From Armatimonadetes bacterium DC (GTDB lineage Bacteria; Armatimonadota; Fimbriimonadia; Fimbriimonadales; GBS-DC), in assembly GCA_001442985.1 (NCBI GenBank), contig LDYB01000023.1, forward strand, positions 124,001 to 188,000: a stretch of DNA of 64,000 nucleotides, read 5' to 3'. The translations under genes and the position numbers were made by a program. The notes beneath the pieces are model-generated. The model did no database searches and had not been told where the DNA came from. It saw only the letters and a program-made list of their open reading frames with translations. Below are positions 16,016 through 25,392 of this stretch, in pieces (position 1 is the stretch's first letter; each line of letters opens with the position of its first letter).

Positions 16016-16960
16016 ATGCGTCCCTTACGATGGTGGATGCTCTGGTTGGCGCTGGGGGTCGCGGCGCTGGCAGTTATCGCATGGATGATGCATTTCGCCA
16101 GCCAGAACAGAATCTATCGGTACACCTTCCCCGACGGCAGTTATGTGCGCATTCTCAGACTGGATTACGCCAAGCAGAGCCGCTTCGTGCGCTGGCGGTT
16201 CGACAAGACTTTCCCCTTTATCCACCGCGATATGCATGAAACCCCGCTTTCGTTTCAACCGCGGTATATCCTCTGGGCGGAGTGCGCATTCGGAGACTAC
16301 CCTCCCCAAGGGTGGGTGCGCGACTCGCACGGGTGTGAGTATCCTGTAACGAGCCAGCCTTTGAGTCTCTCCAGTTTTTACTGTGAGGAGCTTTATAACC
16401 TGCCTACCGACGGGCAGAAGGTAACGCTCCAGCTGCGCCCCAGTTACGAACAGCCTCCCGGGCTGGAATACCCCGTGCAGTGTGTTAAGGAGCCAGTAGC
16501 CTACCCTGCGCCCGAGCGTCTACCCATTACCCGAGAGCAAGGTGGCGTGCGCTTGACCTTGCGTTCCATACGCTGGAAAGGAGTACTCCAGAAGTGGTAC
16601 AGGCAAAATCACAAGGCGTCCGAAGAGCCGACCCTATACTGGCAGTTTATTGTCAAACCCGATTTACAAGTAGCGCCTAAAACCTGGAAAGTCGTCGGGA
16701 TGGGGGTGATGACGCTGTATAACCGCTCGCCAGATCGCCCTGCAAACGGTATGGAAGTGGCTCTTCTACAGGACTGCTGGCGGCAACCGGTCTACCGGCT
16801 CTATGTGGTAGTGCAGGAACTAACCACGCGTCGTCGCGAGGTTTTTGAGTTTCTGATTCCACCGCCTCCAGCAGAGCAAATCGAGCATCCTGAGGAACAT
16901 ATATTGTATTACACTGGCAGTCCGCTAATTCCGCCTCGGGGTTTCGTCTACTTTCCCTAA
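16016..16960 (+). CDS. Single-pass membrane-anchored protein of unknown function
   Basis: A 314-residue protein starting MRPLRWWMLWLALGVAALAV, one N-terminal membrane helix, then a soluble domain predicted outside the cytoplasm. I do not recognise the family. It is rich in Tyr, Trp and Pro, with a Cys pair in the first third and a proline-rich stretch (IPPPPAEQ) near the end. ATG 16016 is chosen because TATAAT ends 6 bp before it and the longer frame starts inside the neighbouring divergent gene. It stands alone, followed directly by repeat copy B. Confidence 0.65.
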   Translation: MRPLRWWMLWLALGVAALAVIAWMMHFASQNRIYRYTFPDGSYVRILRLDYAKQSRFVRWRFDKTFPFIHRDMHETPLSFQPRYILWAECAFGDYPPQGWVRDSHGCEYPVTSQPLSLSSFYCEELYNLPTDGQKVTLQLRPSYEQPPGLEYPVQCVKEPVAYPAPERLPITREQGGVRLTLRSIRWKGVLQKWYRQNHKASEEPTLYWQFIVKPDLQVAPKTWKVVGMGVMTLYNRSPDRPANGMEVALLQDCWRQPVYRLYVVVQELTTRRREVFEFLIPPPPAEQIEHPEEHILYYTGSPLIPPRGFVYFP

Positions 16961-17290
16961 GAGGCTGTCCAGGAATTTCGCGTTTGAATTCAGACGGGTG
17001 AACCCATTCGTATGAAACGAAGTCAGCCTCCGCTGACTATAGCCCCCTGTTTACGAGGGTTGGGGGGCTGAGCCGACGCAGGTCGGCTTCGTCTCATAGG
17101 AACGGCTTCAGCCGTCAGGGCACAGGTTCCAAGACGGCACGCCTGTCAAAAAGCCTCCCCCTAAGACCTGAAGGAGGGAGTCTCGGAACGCTCACGCCCC
17201 ATCCTTGCAACAGAGCAGCTGAAGCCGTCTGGCGCAAACGCAATGCGATCCCGTTGCTTACTCGCTTTCCTGAAGCGCCCCTGAAAACCC
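16961..17290. repeat. Modular palindromic intergenic repeat, copy B
   Basis: The 357-bp gap after the gene ending at 16960 is almost all repeat. The left end GAGGCTGTCCAGGAATTTCG matches the left terminal repeat of copy C at 63220. Blocks CAGACGGGTGAACCC, AGCCCCCTGTTTACG and GAGCCGACGCAGGTCGGCTT are shared with copy C; the block from CAGGGCACAGGTTCCA to CATCCTTGCAACAGA is shared with copy A. The right end (TTTCCTGAAGCGCCCC) is a decayed version of the terminal repeat. No gene is seen inside. Confidence 0.8.
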
Positions 17291-17317
17291 TCACCGCAAG
17301 CGGGTATGCTTATAAAC

Positions 17318-18103
17318 ATGGAAACACCGCTGCGCGTTGAGGTTTCGGAGGGGATTGCCCAGGTGGTGTTGAACCGCCCGGAGGTGCATAACGCCTTCAA
17401 CGAATCGCTGATTCAGGCGCTCACGCAGACCTTTGAGGCGTTCCGCGAGGACGACTCGGTGCGGGTCATCGTGGTGCGGGGCGAGGGGAAATCATTCTGC
17501 GCAGGGGCGGATTTGAACTGGATGGGTAAGATGGTGAACTACAGTTTTCAGGAGAACTTAGAAGACGCCCGTGCGCTGGCGCGCATGTTTGAAACGATCG
17601 ACCACTGCCCCAAGCCCGTGATTGGGCGTGTGCATGGCGCGGCGATGGGCGGCGGGGCAGGCTTGGTGGCGGTGTGTGATGTCGCCATCGCCAGCACGGA
17701 GGCGCGTTTTGCCTTCAGCGAGGTGAAACTGGGGCTAATTCCATCGGTGATAGCGCCGTATGTGGTGCGCAAAATCGGCTACGGGCACGCGCGCCATCTC
17801 TTTATTACAGGCGAGCGGTTTGACGCCGAGACCGCGCTCCGAATCGGGCTGGTGCATCGCGTGGTGGCGCCCGACGCGCTCGACGAGGCGGTGGACAGCG
17901 TGATACGGGAGTGCCTTGCAAACGGTCCGAACGCGATGGCGGCGGCGAAGATGCTCCTGCACGCGACGCAGGTGCTGCCCCCTGACGAGTTGCGCTCCCT
18001 GACGATTGCCCGTATCGCCGAGCTGCGGGTCAGTCCCGAAGGGCAGGAAGGAATCCGCGCCTTTTTAGAGAAGCGCAAACCCAACTTCGGAGGGTCGGCA
18101 TGA
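17318..18103 (+). CDS. Enoyl-CoA hydratase/isomerase family protein (methylglutaconyl-CoA hydratase-like)
   Basis: A 261-residue crotonase-fold protein. Oxyanion-hole segments are FCAGADLNWM and VHGAAMGGGAGLVAVCD; a Glu in FSEVKLGLIP matches a catalytic glutamate. The phrase GADLNWM is typical of methylglutaconyl-CoA hydratases of leucine breakdown, but no other leucine-degradation gene is present, so the substrate stays open. ATG 17318 is used: TATGCT at 17305-17310 is 7 bp upstream and would give a leaderless message. Its stop codon overlaps pfkA by 4 bp. Confidence 0.85.
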   Translation: METPLRVEVSEGIAQVVLNRPEVHNAFNESLIQALTQTFEAFREDDSVRVIVVRGEGKSFCAGADLNWMGKMVNYSFQENLEDARALARMFETIDHCPKPVIGRVHGAAMGGGAGLVAVCDVAIASTEARFAFSEVKLGLIPSVIAPYVVRKIGYGHARHLFITGERFDAETALRIGLVHRVVAPDALDEAVDSVIRECLANGPNAMAAAKMLLHATQVLPPDELRSLTIARIAELRVSPEGQEGIRAFLEKRKPNFGGSA

Positions 18104-19071
18104 AACCCATCCAGCGGATTGCAGTAATGACCAGCGGCGGCGACGCGCCCGGCATGAACGCCTGCATTCGCGCCGTCGTGCGGAGCGCGCTCTATCACGG
18201 GCTGGAGGTGTACGGCATCCGTCGCGGCTTTGCGGGGCTGCTTCGCGAGGAAATCGAGCCGATGACCAGCCTCTCCGTGGGAGGCATCATCAATCGCGGG
18301 GGCACGATTTTGCGCACAGCCCGCAGTGAAGAATTCAAAACCCCCGAAGGCGTGCGCAAAGGCGCGGAGATACTGAGCCGCTATGGCATCGAGGGGCTGG
18401 TAATTATCGGGGGCGACGGCTCCATGCGCGGCGGCGTGGAACTGAGCCGTATCAGCAATGTGCGCATTATGGGCGTACCCGGCACGATAGACAACGACAT
18501 CCCCGGCACCGACTACGCGATTGGATTCGACACCGCCATCAACACCGCGCTGGAAGCGATAGACAGGGTTCGGGATACAGCGTACTCGCACGAGCGCGTG
18601 TTCGTGATTGAGGTGATGGGGCGCCATAAGGGGTTTATTGCGCTGGAGGTGGGGCTGGCAGGCGGCGCGGAGGCGATTCTGATCCCCGAAGTGCCTTACG
18701 ACTTAGCCGCGCTGTTGGACATGCTCCATCGCAGCTACGAGCGGGGCAAGCATTCCAGCATTATTGTGGTGGCGGAAGGGGCGTGCCGCGCCGAAGATGT
18801 GAAAAAGTTCCTGCAGGAGCATACGCCCTACCATGTGCGGGCGCTGGTGCTGGGGCACATGCAGCGTGGCGGCTCACCGACTGCCTTTGACAGGGTGCTG
18901 GCGACCCAGCTGGGCGCTTACGCTGTGGAACGCCTGCTCAAAGGGCACACGAACGAAATGGTCGGGATGGAGGGCGGGCGGCTGGTCGCCGTGCCAATTG
19001 AATACATCCAGACCACCACGAAAACGGTGGATGTCCGCAAGCTGGAACTGGCAGCGATGATGGCGATTTAG
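18100..19071 (+). CDS. pfkA: ATP-dependent 6-phosphofructokinase
   Basis: A 323-residue PfkA of standard bacterial length. Signatures are AVMTSGGDAPGMNACIR (ATP site), GGDGS, and the catalytic PGTIDNDIPGTDYAIGFDTA. It phosphorylates fructose-6-phosphate in glycolysis. Start overlaps the stop of the enoyl-CoA hydratase gene (ATGA), so it is translationally coupled. The GGDGS glycine pattern suggests ATP rather than pyrophosphate as donor. Confidence 0.95.
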   Translation: MKPIQRIAVMTSGGDAPGMNACIRAVVRSALYHGLEVYGIRRGFAGLLREEIEPMTSLSVGGIINRGGTILRTARSEEFKTPEGVRKGAEILSRYGIEGLVIIGGDGSMRGGVELSRISNVRIMGVPGTIDNDIPGTDYAIGFDTAINTALEAIDRVRDTAYSHERVFVIEVMGRHKGFIALEVGLAGGAEAILIPEVPYDLAALLDMLHRSYERGKHSSIIVVAEGACRAEDVKKFLQEHTPYHVRALVLGHMQRGGSPTAFDRVLATQLGAYAVERLLKGHTNEMVGMEGGRLVAVPIEYIQTTTKTVDVRKLELAAMMAI

Positions 19072-19086
19072 CGGCTGTCCAGAAAT
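19071..19086. repeat. Possible isolated terminal-repeat remnant
   Basis: GCGGCTGTCCAGAAATTC right after the pfkA stop resembles the GAGGCTGTCCAGGAATTT terminus of repeat copy B with three differences. Nothing else of the repeat is present. Chance cannot be excluded for so short a match. Confidence 0.35.
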
Positions 19087-19122
19087 TCAGCCCCTTGACA
19101 GGACTTCATGAACGCCTCCACT

Positions 19123-19569
19123 TCAAATCAACTCGTCTACAAGTATCACTCGCGGTTGACTAATCCGCTTCAGCGTTGTGTCGTTCGTCAAGATAGCGTC
19201 GCACTCCAAAATAGAGGCAGCTGCGACCTGAAGCGCATCGGGCGTGCGTAAGTTATGTTGAGCGCGCAGTGTCGCCGCCAACTCGGCTGTTGCGGCATCG
19301 ATAGGAGAAAGCGTAAAGTTGCGAGCCTCCAACAGGATACGGCGATACTTCTCTACAAGCTCCGTCCGTCCAAGGCGCACCGGATGAGTGAGAACCTCAG
19401 TCAGGGTGATGACTGAGCTGTACGCCATGAGAATACCCTCATCAACGCGACGCACTATTTCCTGCACAATCGGGGAATAGAGGGGGTGCTGCTCAATCAG
19501 GTATATGAGCGGAGCAGTGTCAATAAACAGGCGGTTTACTCCACTCAGAACCTTCGCTACTGAGGTCAT
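19123..19569 (-). CDS. VapC-like PIN-domain toxin
   Basis: A 148-residue PIN domain with the full acidic set: D17 (RLFIDTAPLIYLIE), E58 (VITLTEVL), D111 (LRTPDALQVAAA) and D130 (AILTNDTTL). Such toxins cut RNA, often tRNA. I start at the ATG overlapping the upstream gene's TGA (ATGA at 19569), typical of toxin-antitoxin coupling. The partner at 19566-19805 is the likely antitoxin. Confidence 0.85.
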   Translation of the reverse strand: MTSVAKVLSGVNRLFIDTAPLIYLIEQHPLYSPIVQEIVRRVDEGILMAYSSVITLTEVLTHPVRLGRTELVEKYRRILLEARNFTLSPIDAATAELAATLRAQHNLRTPDALQVAAASILECDAILTNDTTLKRISQPRVILVDELI

Positions 19570-19805
19570 TGTGGATGGTGCCATTCATCACGTAGCGCAT
19601 TCACATACTGCTGGGCGTCCATCGTTTGCCAGATTTCGGCGCCCAGCCCGACGAGATGAAGCAGACTGCAGCCAGTCTCTCCTGCAGGCTCGCCTTGAAG
19701 GGCTAAGTCGTGCGCCAGTTTTTCCATCAGCTGACGCTTCTGTTGAGGGGTCAGCCTACGGATGTATTGTTCATACAGCTCGTCCACTTTTGCGGCAGAT
19801 TCCAT
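19566..19805 (-). CDS. Probable antitoxin of the VapC-like module
   Basis: A 79-residue, mainly helical protein (VDELYEQYIRRLTPQQKRQL and LALQGEPAGETG) lying upstream of and coupled to the PIN toxin. It has a short helical N-terminal region and a C-terminal tail (IWQTMDAQQYVNALRDEWHH) that could wrap the toxin. No clear AbrB or ribbon-helix-helix motif is visible, so the antitoxin class is open. AGGAGG precedes ATG 19805. Confidence 0.7.
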   Translation of the reverse strand: MESAAKVDELYEQYIRRLTPQQKRQLMEKLAHDLALQGEPAGETGCSLLHLVGLGAEIWQTMDAQQYVNALRDEWHHPQ

Positions 19806-19867
19806 ATCTGGATGCCTCCTGTCGAATGATACCTCGTTGTGCGTCTGATTTTGCTGTAGTCCCCTGT

Positions 19868-22204
19868 CTACCTGAATCTCACAACCGTAACTCCCTCTCC
19901 ACCCTCGTTGGGGCTGGCAAAATGGAAGGAGCGCACCTGCGGATGCTGGCTCAGGTAGGCATGCACCATCTTGCGGAGCGCGCCCGTGCCGCGCCCGTGC
20001 ATAATCCGCACGCTGTCGTAGCCAGCGAGAATTGCGTCGTCTATATACTTTTCCAGGATGGGTTGCGCCTCTTCCACGCGCATGCCGTGCAGGTCTAACT
20101 CCAGCGGCACGGGCGCAGGGGGGCGCGGTGTTTTGACAGTGATTACAACAGGCTTGGGCGCTTCCTGTAGCGGCTCAATATCGCTGAGGGGGAACTCAGT
20201 GCGCAGTTTACCCAGATAGACCTGCGCTTTGCCCCCTTCGGGCAGAGCAGCCAGCGTGCCGCGCTGATTGAGGCTTCGAATCCGCACGGGCATGCCGACC
20301 TGCCACTCCTGAGAGGGGGCTTCCGCAGGCGCGGTTCGGGCAGGCGGCTGGGTTGCCTGTGTCGCCTGCTGAAAGAGGTGCTGAAGCTGTTCGCGCAGCT
20401 GGGCAGTTTGCTTGCTCTCGCGCCCTGCCTGACGCAGTTGCTGAAAGATGGCGTTCGCTTCCTGCTGGAGCGCCCGAATCACCTGCTCCAGCTCCTGCTG
20501 GGCGCGCTGGTAGGCGGTGCGACGCGCCTCTTCCAGCGCCTGACGCTCCTGCTCCAGCTGTTTCTGGAGCTGGGCGAGCTGCTGGTTGCGGGCGCGCCAT
20601 TCGGCTTCCGCCTCTTCCGCCAGCCGACGCTGGCGCTCCAGCTCCTGAATCATGCGCATCAGGTCCACTTCGCGCACGCCCAGCGCCTCCAGCGCGCGCT
20701 GAATAATCGTGCGCGGCATGCCGAGCCGCTCCGCGATCTCTATTGCGTGGCTGGCGCCCGGAATGCCCATATGCAGGCGGTAGGTGGGCTGGAGCGTGTC
20801 GGCGTCAAACTCCATCGCGGCGTTCTGGAACTGGGGATGCTCATACGCCAGCGCTTTCAGGTCGCCGTAGTGGGTGGTGGCGACCACGCGCGCCCCGCGC
20901 TCCACGAGACTGGTCAAAATCGCCCGCGCCAGCGCGGAGCCTTCCGTGGGGTCGGTGCCCGCGCCGATTTCGTCCAGTAGCACGAGGCTGTGGCGCCCCG
21001 CCTCGTTCAGAAAGCGCACGATGTGCCGGATATGCCCCGAAAAAGTGGAAAGCGACTGCTGGAGACTCTGCTCGTCGCCAATATCGGCGAACACACCGTA
21101 GGGGATAGCAATCTGCGTGCCCTCGTCGGCAGGGGGGTGCAAGCCGAGCAGGGTCATAAGCGTCAGCAAGCCGAGGGTCTTGAGCGTTACGGTCTTCCCG
21201 CCTGTGTTGGGTCCGGTAATCAGCACGCAGAGCCAGTCGCGCCCGATTTCGAAATCAATCGGCACGACGCGCTCTCTGGGAATCATCGGGTGTCGCGCCT
21301 TGCGTAGTTTCCAGTAGCCGTCGGTGTTCACTTCGGGCAGGCTCGCCTGCCAGTCGAGCGCGAGCCGTCCTGCCGCCAGAATCGCGTCCAGTTCGCTCAA
21401 CGCTTCGGTGGTCTTTTCCAGTTCCGAGCCGTGAGATTCGACAGCGCGGGAGAGGGCGTAGAGGATGGCTTCAATCTCCTCCCGTTCGGCGGCTTGCAGC
21501 TCGCGCAGGCGATTGCCCAGCTCCACCAGTTCAAACGGCTCCACGAACACCGTGGCGCCGCTCATGCTGGTGTCGTGGACAATACCGGGCGCTTTGCCCT
21601 TATGCTCAATCCGAACGGGCAGGCAGTAGCGTCCTGCACGGAGGGTGTAGGTCGGCTCCTGCAGCCAGTCGCGCCATGCGTGAATGAGTTGCTGAAGCCG
21701 TTCGGTGATGCGCTTTTGCAGGCGTCGCTGGTCGTTGCGGATACGGGCGAGGTTTTCGCTGGCACTGTCGCGCACCTCGCCGTTGGGGTCGATGCAGTCG
21801 TGAATCTGGCGTTCCAGCGGCTGGAGGGGATGCAGTTGATGGGCGTAGTGGGCAAGCTGGGGGTAATGCGCCGCGCGAGCCAGGAGATGGGCCTTGTAAA
21901 GGCGTGCGCAGGCGAGCAGTTCCGCCAGGCTCAGCAGCTCGGTGGGCGCGAGCGTACCCCCTTTGAGCGCTTTGGTGAGCGCGGGGCGCACCTCGCGCAC
22001 CTTCATCGGGGGCGGCGGCTCACGAAGCAATAGTCGGGCGGCGGCATCGGTCTCCTGCAAACGCAGGCGCACCGTCGCCACATCACGGCTCAGGGGGCGC
22101 TGAAGCGCGCGCTCCTGACCCATCGGCGTATCGGCGCGACGCGCCCACTCCTGACGCACCCACGCCAGATCCAGAACCTCAAGACTGTGGGAATCCCACT
22201 CCAT
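19868..22204 (-). CDS. mutS2: Endonuclease MutS2
   Basis: A 778-residue MutS2. The MutS core helices precede an ATPase with Walker A GPNTGGKTVTLKTLG and LLDEIGAGTDPTEGSALA. A long coiled coil (about 500-620) follows. The C-terminal Smr domain starts LELDLHGMRVEEA and includes MHGRGTGALRKMVH. MutS2 proteins act on branched DNA or on collided ribosomes. TACACT (22219-22214) is 9 bp before ATG 22204, so this start is chosen over the longer frame from 22225. Confidence 0.95.
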   Translation of the reverse strand: MEWDSHSLEVLDLAWVRQEWARRADTPMGQERALQRPLSRDVATVRLRLQETDAAARLLLREPPPPMKVREVRPALTKALKGGTLAPTELLSLAELLACARLYKAHLLARAAHYPQLAHYAHQLHPLQPLERQIHDCIDPNGEVRDSASENLARIRNDQRRLQKRITERLQQLIHAWRDWLQEPTYTLRAGRYCLPVRIEHKGKAPGIVHDTSMSGATVFVEPFELVELGNRLRELQAAEREEIEAILYALSRAVESHGSELEKTTEALSELDAILAAGRLALDWQASLPEVNTDGYWKLRKARHPMIPRERVVPIDFEIGRDWLCVLITGPNTGGKTVTLKTLGLLTLMTLLGLHPPADEGTQIAIPYGVFADIGDEQSLQQSLSTFSGHIRHIVRFLNEAGRHSLVLLDEIGAGTDPTEGSALARAILTSLVERGARVVATTHYGDLKALAYEHPQFQNAAMEFDADTLQPTYRLHMGIPGASHAIEIAERLGMPRTIIQRALEALGVREVDLMRMIQELERQRRLAEEAEAEWRARNQQLAQLQKQLEQERQALEEARRTAYQRAQQELEQVIRALQQEANAIFQQLRQAGRESKQTAQLREQLQHLFQQATQATQPPARTAPAEAPSQEWQVGMPVRIRSLNQRGTLAALPEGGKAQVYLGKLRTEFPLSDIEPLQEAPKPVVITVKTPRPPAPVPLELDLHGMRVEEAQPILEKYIDDAILAGYDSVRIMHGRGTGALRKMVHAYLSQHPQVRSFHFASPNEGGEGVTVVRFR

Positions 22205-22213
22205 GCAGAGCAA

Positions 22214-22219
22214 AGTGTA
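22214..22219 (-). promoter_or_regulatory. -10 hexamer of mutS2 (leaderless type)
   Basis: TACACT on the minus strand ends 9 bp before the mutS2 ATG. No TTGACA-like -35 or Shine-Dalgarno is visible. Same geometry as the other short-leader starts in this window. Confidence 0.5.
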
Positions 22220-22303
22220 CCTCAAGCGGGTTCAATCCCCGTAATCCTGCTGACGACTGTTGCCAGCGGTTGTGGCAAAACGCCAGTAAGGCGGTGAGTG
22301 CCG

Positions 22304-22909
22304 ATGATAACCGAGCTGAACGCGCTTCGACAGGATGCCCTTCGTGAGCTGGGCAACATCGGGCTGGGGAGCGCTGTAACTGCGCTCTCGGATATGACGG
22401 GCGTGCTGTTCGCGCTGGAGGTGCCCGAAGTGTACGAGCTGGGCACGGGGCGCTTCTCCAGGGTGTGCCACAGCCCCGAATGTCTTGTGGTGGGCACGGT
22501 GGCGCGTGTAGAGGGCGACTGGACTGGCGAAGGCGCGTTTATTTTCCCCTGGGAGAGTGCCGTTACGCTCTGGCAAATTCTGGCAGGCAGTGCGCCCAGC
22601 GACCTCTCGGAGCTGAACGAGCTGTACGAGTCGGTGATTCGGGAAGTTTCCAACATCATGCTGGGCAGCTTCCTGAATGGACTCTCGCAAATGACGGGGT
22701 TCACACTTCATATGGAGCCGCCCGTTTTCGCCGCCGACATGGCAGCGGCGCTGATGAGCTCCCTGATGGTGGAAGCCCTTTACGGTCAACGCGAGCTGCT
22801 GGCAATCCAGACCACTTTTCGCGTGCCGGAGCGCGAGTTTCAGGGATTCTTCCTGTATCTGCCTGAAGTGGGCAGCCTTGAGAAACTGTTCCAGACGCTG
22901 GGAATTTAG
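22304..22909 (+). CDS. cheC: CheC-like chemotaxis phosphatase
   Basis: About 201 residues with both CheC active-site helices: ELGNIGLGSAVTALSDMTG near the start and EVSNIMLGSFLNGLSQMTG in the second half, each with the E-x2-N pattern that attacks CheY phosphate. It dephosphorylates CheY-P and binds CheD. ATG 22304 is preferred over GTG 22298. First gene of a six-gene chemotaxis cluster; divergent from mutS2. Confidence 0.88.
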   Translation: MITELNALRQDALRELGNIGLGSAVTALSDMTGVLFALEVPEVYELGTGRFSRVCHSPECLVVGTVARVEGDWTGEGAFIFPWESAVTLWQILAGSAPSDLSELNELYESVIREVSNIMLGSFLNGLSQMTGFTLHMEPPVFAADMAAALMSSLMVEALYGQRELLAIQTTFRVPEREFQGFFLYLPEVGSLEKLFQTLGI

Positions 22910-22924
22910 GCAGGAGGTCAACCA

Positions 22925-23452
22925 ATGGCGGTGGCGGGTAAGACGGAGGTGCTTCTCGCGGGCATGGGCGAGATTAAGGTGGCGCGCGGCGCGGGCGTGC
23001 TGGGCTGTATCGGGCTGGGGTCATGTGTGGGAACGCTGCTGTACGACCCACACGCAGGCGCTCTGGCGCATGTGATGCTCCCCGAACCCCACGACGATGA
23101 CGCGCTCCGGATGCCCGGCAAGTACGCCGTCTCGGCGGTTCCCGCCCTCCTGAAAGAACTGGGATTGACGCCCGCCACCGCCTCACGACTCAGAGCGATT
23201 CTGATTGGCGGCGCGGAAGTGTTTCAAAACCGCGAATCCACGCTACGAATTGGGGAACGAAATGTGGAAACACTTTCACGGCTCCTGAAAGAGCTGCGTA
23301 TCAGCATCGCGTTCAGCGACACCGGCGGACATAGGGGACGCTCTTTTGAGTTTGACCTGACTACAGCCGAGCTGGTGATTCGTGTGGTGGGGCAGCCCCC
23401 ACAGGTTCACTCGCTGAGCCGTGCGCTGGGACGAATGCCAATCGCGGTGTAG
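22925..23452 (+). CDS. cheD: Chemoreceptor glutamine deamidase CheD
   Basis: A 175-residue CheD. The catalytic Cys (GLGSCVGTLLYD) and His (LAHVMLPEP) are present, along with ILIGGAEVF and the conserved FSDTGGHRGRS. It deamidates receptor glutamines and partners with CheC, encoded just upstream. GGCAGGAGG precedes ATG 22925. Standard length. Confidence 0.92.
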   Translation: MAVAGKTEVLLAGMGEIKVARGAGVLGCIGLGSCVGTLLYDPHAGALAHVMLPEPHDDDALRMPGKYAVSAVPALLKELGLTPATASRLRAILIGGAEVFQNRESTLRIGERNVETLSRLLKELRISIAFSDTGGHRGRSFEFDLTTAELVIRVVGQPPQVHSLSRALGRMPIAV

Positions 23453-23464
23453 CGGAGAGCAAAC

Positions 23465-24553
23465 ATGAGCAAGATTCGTGTGCTGGTGGTGGACGACTCG
23501 CTGTTTATGCGGCGGATGATAACCGACATCCTCGCCGAAGACCCGGAGATTGAGGTGGTGGGCAGCGCCCGCAACGGTCAGGAAGGGCTGGAGATGGCGC
23601 GCCAGCTTCAGCCTGATGTGATCACCCTCGATGTGGAGATGCCCATGATGGACGGCATCACCATGCTGGAGCGCCTGATGAAAGAACAGCCCACGGCGGT
23701 GGTGATGGTCAGCAGCCTCACAAAAGAGGGCGCCGAGGTGACCCTGCGCAGTCTGGAGCTGGGCGCGGTGGATTTCGTCACGAAACCGTCAGGTTCCATC
23801 TCGCTGGATTTGTATAAGGTTTCCTCGCAGATTCTGGAGAAGGTGAAGGCGGCGGCGCGTGTGCCACGGTTCCGCTTGCGCGCGCTCACTCAGCCTTTCG
23901 CTTCGCGCCCTGTGCCCACAACGCCAGCGCCTGTGCCACCCGCGCCACCGAAGGCGCCTTCCCAGTTCCAGAATGTGCTGGTGGTGGTGGGCTGCTCCAC
24001 AGGCGGTCCGCGCGCGCTGACCACCCTGATGAGCCAGCTCCCGCCCGATTTTCACGCGCCGATGCTGATTGTGCAACATATGCCCGAAGGCTTCACGCGC
24101 AGTCTGGCGGAGCGGCTGGACCGCCAGTCGCCCATGAGCGTGCGCGAGGCGAACGCAGGCGACCGCCTGCAACCGGGCGTGGCATATTTAGCACCGGGCG
24201 GACGCCATCTGAAACTGGCTCAAGACCGCACGCTCCAGCTTTCTCAGGACCCGCCCGTGCATGGCGTGCGCCCCTCCGTGGATGTGACCCTGCTCTCTGT
24301 TGCCCAGCACTTCACGGGCAAGGTGGTTATTGCCATCCTGACGGGGATGGGCTCCGATGGCGCGATGGGCGCCCGCACGCTCCATGCGAAAGGGGCGCGC
24401 GTGCTGGCAGAAGACGAATCGACCTGTGTGGTGTTCGGTATGCCCCGTGCGGTGATTCAGGCAGGCTGCGCCGACCGCGTGGTGCCCTTAGACCAGATGG
24501 CGCAAGCACTCTATGAGGAGGTTCAGGCATTATGCAAAACCCAGGCGGCGTAA
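23465..24553 (+). CDS. cheB: Chemotaxis methylesterase CheB
   Basis: A 362-residue response-regulator methylesterase. The receiver has the acidic pocket D10/D11 and phospho-acceptor D56 (TLDVEMPMMDG). A Pro/Ala linker joins the esterase with S178 (VGCSTGGPRAL), His in IVQHMPEGFT and Asp in GMGSDGAMG. It removes methyl groups from receptors, opposing CheR. Its end overlaps cheR by 22 bp. Confidence 0.95.
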   Translation: MSKIRVLVVDDSLFMRRMITDILAEDPEIEVVGSARNGQEGLEMARQLQPDVITLDVEMPMMDGITMLERLMKEQPTAVVMVSSLTKEGAEVTLRSLELGAVDFVTKPSGSISLDLYKVSSQILEKVKAAARVPRFRLRALTQPFASRPVPTTPAPVPPAPPKAPSQFQNVLVVVGCSTGGPRALTTLMSQLPPDFHAPMLIVQHMPEGFTRSLAERLDRQSPMSVREANAGDRLQPGVAYLAPGGRHLKLAQDRTLQLSQDPPVHGVRPSVDVTLLSVAQHFTGKVVIAILTGMGSDGAMGARTLHAKGARVLAEDESTCVVFGMPRAVIQAGCADRVVPLDQMAQALYEEVQALCKTQAA

Positions 24554-25392
24554 ATATCCCGAAAACACCCGAACTGTTGCGCGACTTTGAACAGTTCAAG
24601 CGCGAACTGAAACAGCGCACCGGCTTGGACCTGGAGCAATATAAGTTTGACCAGACCTATCGGCGCATCTGGACGATGGCGGAGCGCGCAGGGTTCTCTC
24701 GCTTCACCGACTACCTGCGCTACCTGTCTCAGGACGAATCGCGTATGCGAGCGTTTATCGACAGGCTCGCCATCAATGTGTCGGAAATGTTTCGCAACCC
24801 GGAGCAGTTCGAAATCCTGCACAAAGAGGTGTTGCCGCACCTGCTCCAGCGGCGACATAGCCTGAAGGTGTGGAGCGCGGGTTGCTCTTACGGCGCAGAA
24901 GCGTACAGTATCGCAATTCTGTTGCACGAGCTGGCGCCCAACCGCGGGCATCAGATTCTCGGCACCGACATCGATACGGATGTGCTGGAGCGCGCCCAGC
25001 GGGGAGTCTTCGCGCCCAGCGATGTGCGCAATGTGCCCCCGCTCTATCTCCAGCGCTACTTCCGGGTGTTCGAAGAGAACGGACGCACGCTTTACGAGGC
25101 AGACCCCATTCTCAAGCGCTACCTGCGGTTCCAGAAGCATAACCTGCTTTCAGACCCCTATCCGCAGGGGTTTGACCTGATTGCGTGCCGCAATGTGATT
25201 ATCTATTTCTCGGAAGAGGCGAAGGAGCGCATCTTCCGGGAGTTCTACCGTGCGCTCACGCCAGGGGGCTATCTGTTCCTCGGCAACACCGAGCGCATCT
25301 TCCATTACCAGCAAATCGGGTACGAAAACCCGTTTGCCTTCTACTACCGCAAGCCAGAACAGGAGGTGCAACGATGGCGAAACGCATCTTAG
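24532..25392 (+). CDS. cheR: Chemotaxis protein methyltransferase CheR
   Basis: A 286-residue CheR. N-terminal helical domain, then the SAM domain with VWSAGCSYGAEAYSIAI, the acidic ILGTDIDTDVLERA and DLIACRNVIIYF. It methylates receptor glutamates. The start lies inside the cheB 3' end and its own 3' end overlaps cheY, so the three genes are tightly coupled. Confidence 0.95.
   Translation: MQNPGGVNIPKTPELLRDFEQFKRELKQRTGLDLEQYKFDQTYRRIWTMAERAGFSRFTDYLRYLSQDESRMRAFIDRLAINVSEMFRNPEQFEILHKEVLPHLLQRRHSLKVWSAGCSYGAEAYSIAILLHELAPNRGHQILGTDIDTDVLERAQRGVFAPSDVRNVPPLYLQRYFRVFEENGRTLYEADPILKRYLRFQKHNLLSDPYPQGFDLIACRNVIIYFSEEAKERIFREFYRALTPGGYLFLGNTERIFHYQQIGYENPFAFYYRKPEQEVQRWRNAS

Noticed and set aside
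22226-22246. tRNA T-arm-like sequence (GCGGGTTCAATCCCCGT)
   Set aside because: No matching acceptor, D or anticodon arms within 100 bp on either side, and it overlaps the mutS2 promoter region.
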